Shown here one piece after another: positions 4,620 to 7,336 of a DNA stretch of 7,336 bases. A program made the translations under genes and the position numbers. The stretch's first letter is position 1, and every line of letters starts with the position of its first letter. Below the pieces are notes generated by a model. The model was given only the letters and a program-made list of their open reading frames with translations. It did not search any database and had not been told where the DNA came from. The stretch comes from Clostridia bacterium (lineage in GTDB: Bacteria > Bacillota > Clostridia > UBA1381). The stretch spans positions 1 through 7,336 of the forward strand of contig JAFQNU010000143.1 of NCBI GenBank assembly GCA_017420825.1, written 5' to 3'.

Positions 4620-7004
4620 ATGAAAGTTCCAATGAGTTGGTTTGCCGACTACACTGATATTTCGGGAATTACTCCCAAGGAATATGCTGAAGCTGTTACA
4701 ATGACAGGCTCAAAGGTTGAAGGTGTTGAAAATATCGGCGAAAATATAGAAAATGTTGTAACAGGAAAGGTTTTAAGTATTCGTCCTCATGAGGATTCAG
4801 ACCACATGGTGGTATGTATGGTTGATGTAGGCGAGGGCGAACCTGTTCAGATTGTAACAGGTGCTCCGAACGTTAAGGAAGGGCAGATTGTTCCCGTTGC
4901 AAAGCATATGTCAAAACTACCCGGAGGTATTACTATTAAAAAAGGTAAATTAAGAGGTGTTGAATCCTGCGGTATGTTATGCTCACATGATGAGCTTGGA
5001 CTAACTAGCGCTGACCTTGGCTATGAGCCTGAATACGGCATACTTGTACTGCCCGAGGACACCGCAATCGGAATGGATATAAAAGACTATTTTGGTTTAA
5101 ACGAAGAAGTTGTTGAATATGAAATTACTTCAAACCGTCCCGACTGTTTCAGTGTAATCGGATTAGCGAGAGAAACTGCGGCAACCTTTAAAAAGCCGTT
5201 TAAGCTTCATACTCCTGAATACAATGAAAATTCTGAAAACATTAACGATTATATTTCTGTTGAGGTACTAAATCCCGAAAAATGTACAAGATACTGTGCA
5301 AAGATGATTAAGAATGTAAAGATAGGTCCATCACCGAAATGGCTTGTTTCAAGACTTCGTGCCTGTGGAATACGTTCTATTAATAATATCGTTGACATAA
5401 CAAATTATATTCTTCTTGAATATGGTCAGCCAATGCACGCATTTGACCTCAGAGATTTAGAGGGCAACAAAATTGTTGTAAGAGACGCATCAAATGGCGA
5501 AATAATCAAAACACTTGACGAGCAGGACAGAACTCTCACATCAAATGACCTTGTTATCTCAGATGGTAAGAAAGCAGTAGCAGTAGCAGGTGTTATGGGC
5601 GGATTTAATTCCGAGGTAAAACCCGATACAACAACTGTAATTTTCGAGTCTGCAACCTTTGATGCTGCAAGTGTAAGACTTACAGCACAAAGAATAGGAT
5701 TAAGAACCGAAGCTTCCTCAAGATACGAAAAGGGACTTGACTATAACAATGCAAAGCCTGCTGTTGACAGAGCCTGTGAGCTTGTTCAAATGCTTGAGTG
5801 CGGTGAGGTTGTCGGCGGAATAATTGATTGCATGGGCAAAACAAAGGAACAAAAGGTTCATGATTTCAGACCTGATAAAATTAACGCATTTTTAGGAACA
5901 GACATTTCAACAGAAGAAATGGCAGATTATTTAAGAGCAATTGACTTTGAGGTTGACCTTGATAAAATGACAGTTATTGCACCGACCTTCCGTCCGGACA
6001 TTGAGGCAGAAGCCGACATTGCAGAAGAAATTGCTCGTTTTTACGGATATAATAATATTCCTGTTACACTTCTCACAGGAGAAGCTACCACAGGCGGAAG
6101 AACTCAGTTGCAGACAACAAGAGATGTAGTTTCATCATTGTTAAAGGCTCACGGAATGTATGAGATTAGAACATACACCTTTACAAGTCCGACAATTTAT
6201 GATAAGCTCTTAATTCCTCCAGACAGTGACTTGACAAAGAATGTTGTTATTACAAATCCGCTCGGCGAGGATACCTCTGTTATGAGAACAACAACTGCGG
6301 CAAGTATGTTAAATGCACTCTCATACAACTATAATCATCAAAATGCTCAGGCAAAGCTTTTTGAAATAGCAAAGATATATCTTCCCACAGAAGCAGGAAA
6401 GCTTCCTGATGAGCCTGAAATTATTACACTCGGAATGTACGGAAATACAGATTTCTTTGACTTAAAAGGTGTTTGTGAGGATTTATTTGAAAATATGCAT
6501 ATTAAAAATGTAAAATATGTTGCTGATACAACCAATCCTACCTATCACCCCGGAAGATGTGCAAACCTGTTTATCAATGACAAAAAGATAGGTACTATCG
6601 GCGAGGTACATCCAACCGTTGCAAAGAATTTTGATATTGAAGAAAAATGTTATCTTGCAGAAATTAGCTTTATTGATGTATTTAATGCAATAACAAAAGA
6701 AATTAAGTTCAAGCAACTACCTAAATTCCCTGCTGTTACAAGGGATATTGCAATGCTTGTTGACAAGACTACTCCTGTTGGTGATATTGAAGCGGTAATA
6801 ATGAAAGCATCAGGCGAGCTGTTAGACACCATAAAGCTATTTGACGTATATGAAGGCTCTCAAATACCTGAAGGCAAAAAGAGTGTTGCGTTTGCTATCT
6901 CATTCAGAGCGACAGACCGAAGCCTTACAAATGAAGAGGTTAACAAAGTATTTAATAAAATTCTCAAAGACCTTGAGTATAAGCTACAGGCACAATTAAG
7001 ATAA
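4620..7004 (+). CDS. pheT: Phenylalanyl-tRNA synthetase beta subunit
   Basis: PheT is the beta subunit partner of PheS; it binds tRNA-Phe and hydrolyses mischarged Tyr-tRNA-Phe. The 794 residues are full length and show all usual bacterial domains in order. First is an EMAP/OB-type tRNA-binding domain (about 39-148), including IRPHEDSDHM (54-63). The B3/B4 editing domain (about 211-385) has INNIVDITNYILLEYGQPMH (254-273), AVAGVMGG (321-328) and EASSRYEKGLD (364-374). The B5 domain (about 409-481) contains FRPDIEAEADIAEEIARFYG (457-476). The inactive synthetase-like core spans about 490-690, and a C-terminal anticodon-binding FDX-ACB domain covers about 702-794, starting KFPAVTRDIAMLVD. The start has AGGAAGGA ending 7 bases upstream of ATG. 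It forms an operon with pheS and ends at a bidirectional terminator. I see no truncation or missing block. Confidence 0.98.
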   Translation: MKVPMSWFADYTDISGITPKEYAEAVTMTGSKVEGVENIGENIENVVTGKVLSIRPHEDSDHMVVCMVDVGEGEPVQIVTGAPNVKEGQIVPVAKHMSKLPGGITIKKGKLRGVESCGMLCSHDELGLTSADLGYEPEYGILVLPEDTAIGMDIKDYFGLNEEVVEYEITSNRPDCFSVIGLARETAATFKKPFKLHTPEYNENSENINDYISVEVLNPEKCTRYCAKMIKNVKIGPSPKWLVSRLRACGIRSINNIVDITNYILLEYGQPMHAFDLRDLEGNKIVVRDASNGEIIKTLDEQDRTLTSNDLVISDGKKAVAVAGVMGGFNSEVKPDTTTVIFESATFDAASVRLTAQRIGLRTEASSRYEKGLDYNNAKPAVDRACELVQMLECGEVVGGIIDCMGKTKEQKVHDFRPDKINAFLGTDISTEEMADYLRAIDFEVDLDKMTVIAPTFRPDIEAEADIAEEIARFYGYNNIPVTLLTGEATTGGRTQLQTTRDVVSSLLKAHGMYEIRTYTFTSPTIYDKLLIPPDSDLTKNVVITNPLGEDTSVMRTTTAASMLNALSYNYNHQNAQAKLFEIAKIYLPTEAGKLPDEPEIITLGMYGNTDFFDLKGVCEDLFENMHIKNVKYVADTTNPTYHPGRCANLFINDKKIGTIGEVHPTVAKNFDIEEKCYLAEISFIDVFNAITKEIKFKQLPKFPAVTRDIAMLVDKTTPVGDIEAVIMKASGELLDTIKLFDVYEGSQIPEGKKSVAFAISFRATDRSLTNEEVNKVFNKILKDLEYKLQAQLR

Positions 7005-7006
7005 AC

Positions 7007-7048
7007 AAAAAAAATGTTGCTGCACTAAATAGTGCAGCAGCTTTTTTT
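7007..7048. terminator. Bidirectional terminator between pheT and the convergent transporter gene
   Basis: A strong stem of about 11 bp, gttgctgcact (7016-7026) with agtgcagcagc (7031-7041), has one G-U pair and a 4-base loop. It is followed by seven T (7042-7048) on the plus strand and flanked by eight A (7007-7014), which read as T on the minus strand. It can end transcription in both directions. The transporter stop codon (7049-7047) overlaps the plus-strand T run. Confidence 0.92.
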
Positions 7049-7336
7049 AGATTATTGACATTATAAATACAAAAACTATAATAACAGGAAGTACATATGT
7101 TACATAAGGTCTTATCCATTTTGCAATTTTAAGCCCCTTACCGCTGTTTACCTCTGTGAAATAATTATCCCATCCCCAACCGTAACGGTGTGTACAGAAC
7201 AATACGTAGAAAAGGCTTCCCAATGGTAATAGTACGTTAGAAACTGTATAATCCTCTAAGTCCATAATTCCCTTACCAAATAACTGAACATCTGAAAGTA
7301 CGTTAAAGCCTAATATACACGGCAAGGACAACACTA
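7047..7336 (-). CDS. NSS-family sodium-dependent transporter, C-terminal fragment (5' end beyond right edge)
   Basis: The last 95 residues of a membrane protein are visible on the minus strand, ending at TAA (7049-7047). They match the C-terminal end of bacterial neurotransmitter:sodium symporters (SLC6/LeuT fold): SLPCILGFNVLS, then a DLEDYTVSNVLLPLGSL stretch leading into a membrane segment, CTHRYGWGWDNYF, a short basic loop with GKGLKIAKWIRPY, and a last hydrophobic helix ending at MSII. These carriers import amino acids with sodium ions across the cytoplasmic membrane. The GTG at 7334 is an internal Val codon, not a start; most of the protein (usually about 440-500 residues) lies outside the window. 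The substrate cannot be inferred from this part. It is convergent with pheT and shares its terminator, so it belongs to a different transcription unit. Confidence 0.9.
   Translation of the reverse strand, partial: VLSLPCILGFNVLSDVQLFGKGIMDLEDYTVSNVLLPLGSLFYVLFCTHRYGWGWDNYFTEVNSGKGLKIAKWIRPYVTYVLPVIIVFVFIMSII

Noticed and set aside
6347..6832. Three minus-strand reading frames (6347-6535, 6483-6716, 6650-6832)
   Set aside because: All are antisense to conserved domains of pheT and have no support of their own.
1..7336. CRISPR array, insertion sequence or phage-defence system
   Set aside because: No spaced direct repeats, transposase, terminal inverted repeats or defence-like protein were found in any part of the window.

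Overview
The window is an AT-rich chromosomal segment, most likely from an anaerobic Firmicute of class Clostridia. The grounds are a T-box leader in front of pheST, Shine-Dalgarno sites of the GGAGG/AAAGGA type, consensus SigA-like promoters, heavy use of AGA and AT-ending codons, and protein sequences of clostridial type. No 16S or other species marker is present, so the genus is open.

Left part (1-2072, minus strand): the start of a surface-polysaccharide transcription unit. A clear promoter (TTGAAT-17-TATAAT) drives a CysE-like left-handed beta-helix acyltransferase, followed after 17 bases by a Wzx-type polysaccharide flippase that starts at TTG and runs off the left edge. The flippase has no stop in the window, so a search limited to closed reading frames would miss it. 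Just upstream (2077-2976, minus strand) is a separate gene for a membrane-bound HAMP-GGDEF protein, a probable diguanylate cyclase, closed by its own terminator. A perfect 10-bp inverted repeat lies between the two units.

Middle (3053-3549): a single tRNA-Pro(GGG) gene on the minus strand, with a perfect-consensus promoter, encoded CCA and a strong terminator. Divergent from it is an extended -10 promoter followed by a T-box riboswitch leader, ending in the T-box motif and a transcription terminator.

Right part (3580-7004, plus strand): pheS and pheT, the two subunits of phenylalanyl-tRNA synthetase, both complete. The T-box should couple their expression to uncharged tRNA-Phe. A bidirectional terminator (7007-7048) separates pheT from a convergent gene that enters from the right edge, the C-terminal end of a sodium:neurotransmitter-symporter (NSS) family transporter.

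Most of the window is ordinary housekeeping and envelope-biogenesis content. I see no mobile element, CRISPR array or evident new system. The points most worth a second look are the inverted repeat that shares bases with the terminator tail, the acyltransferase lacking residues of a true serine acetyltransferase, the GGDEF protein lacking its inhibitory site, and the exact structure of the T-box leader.
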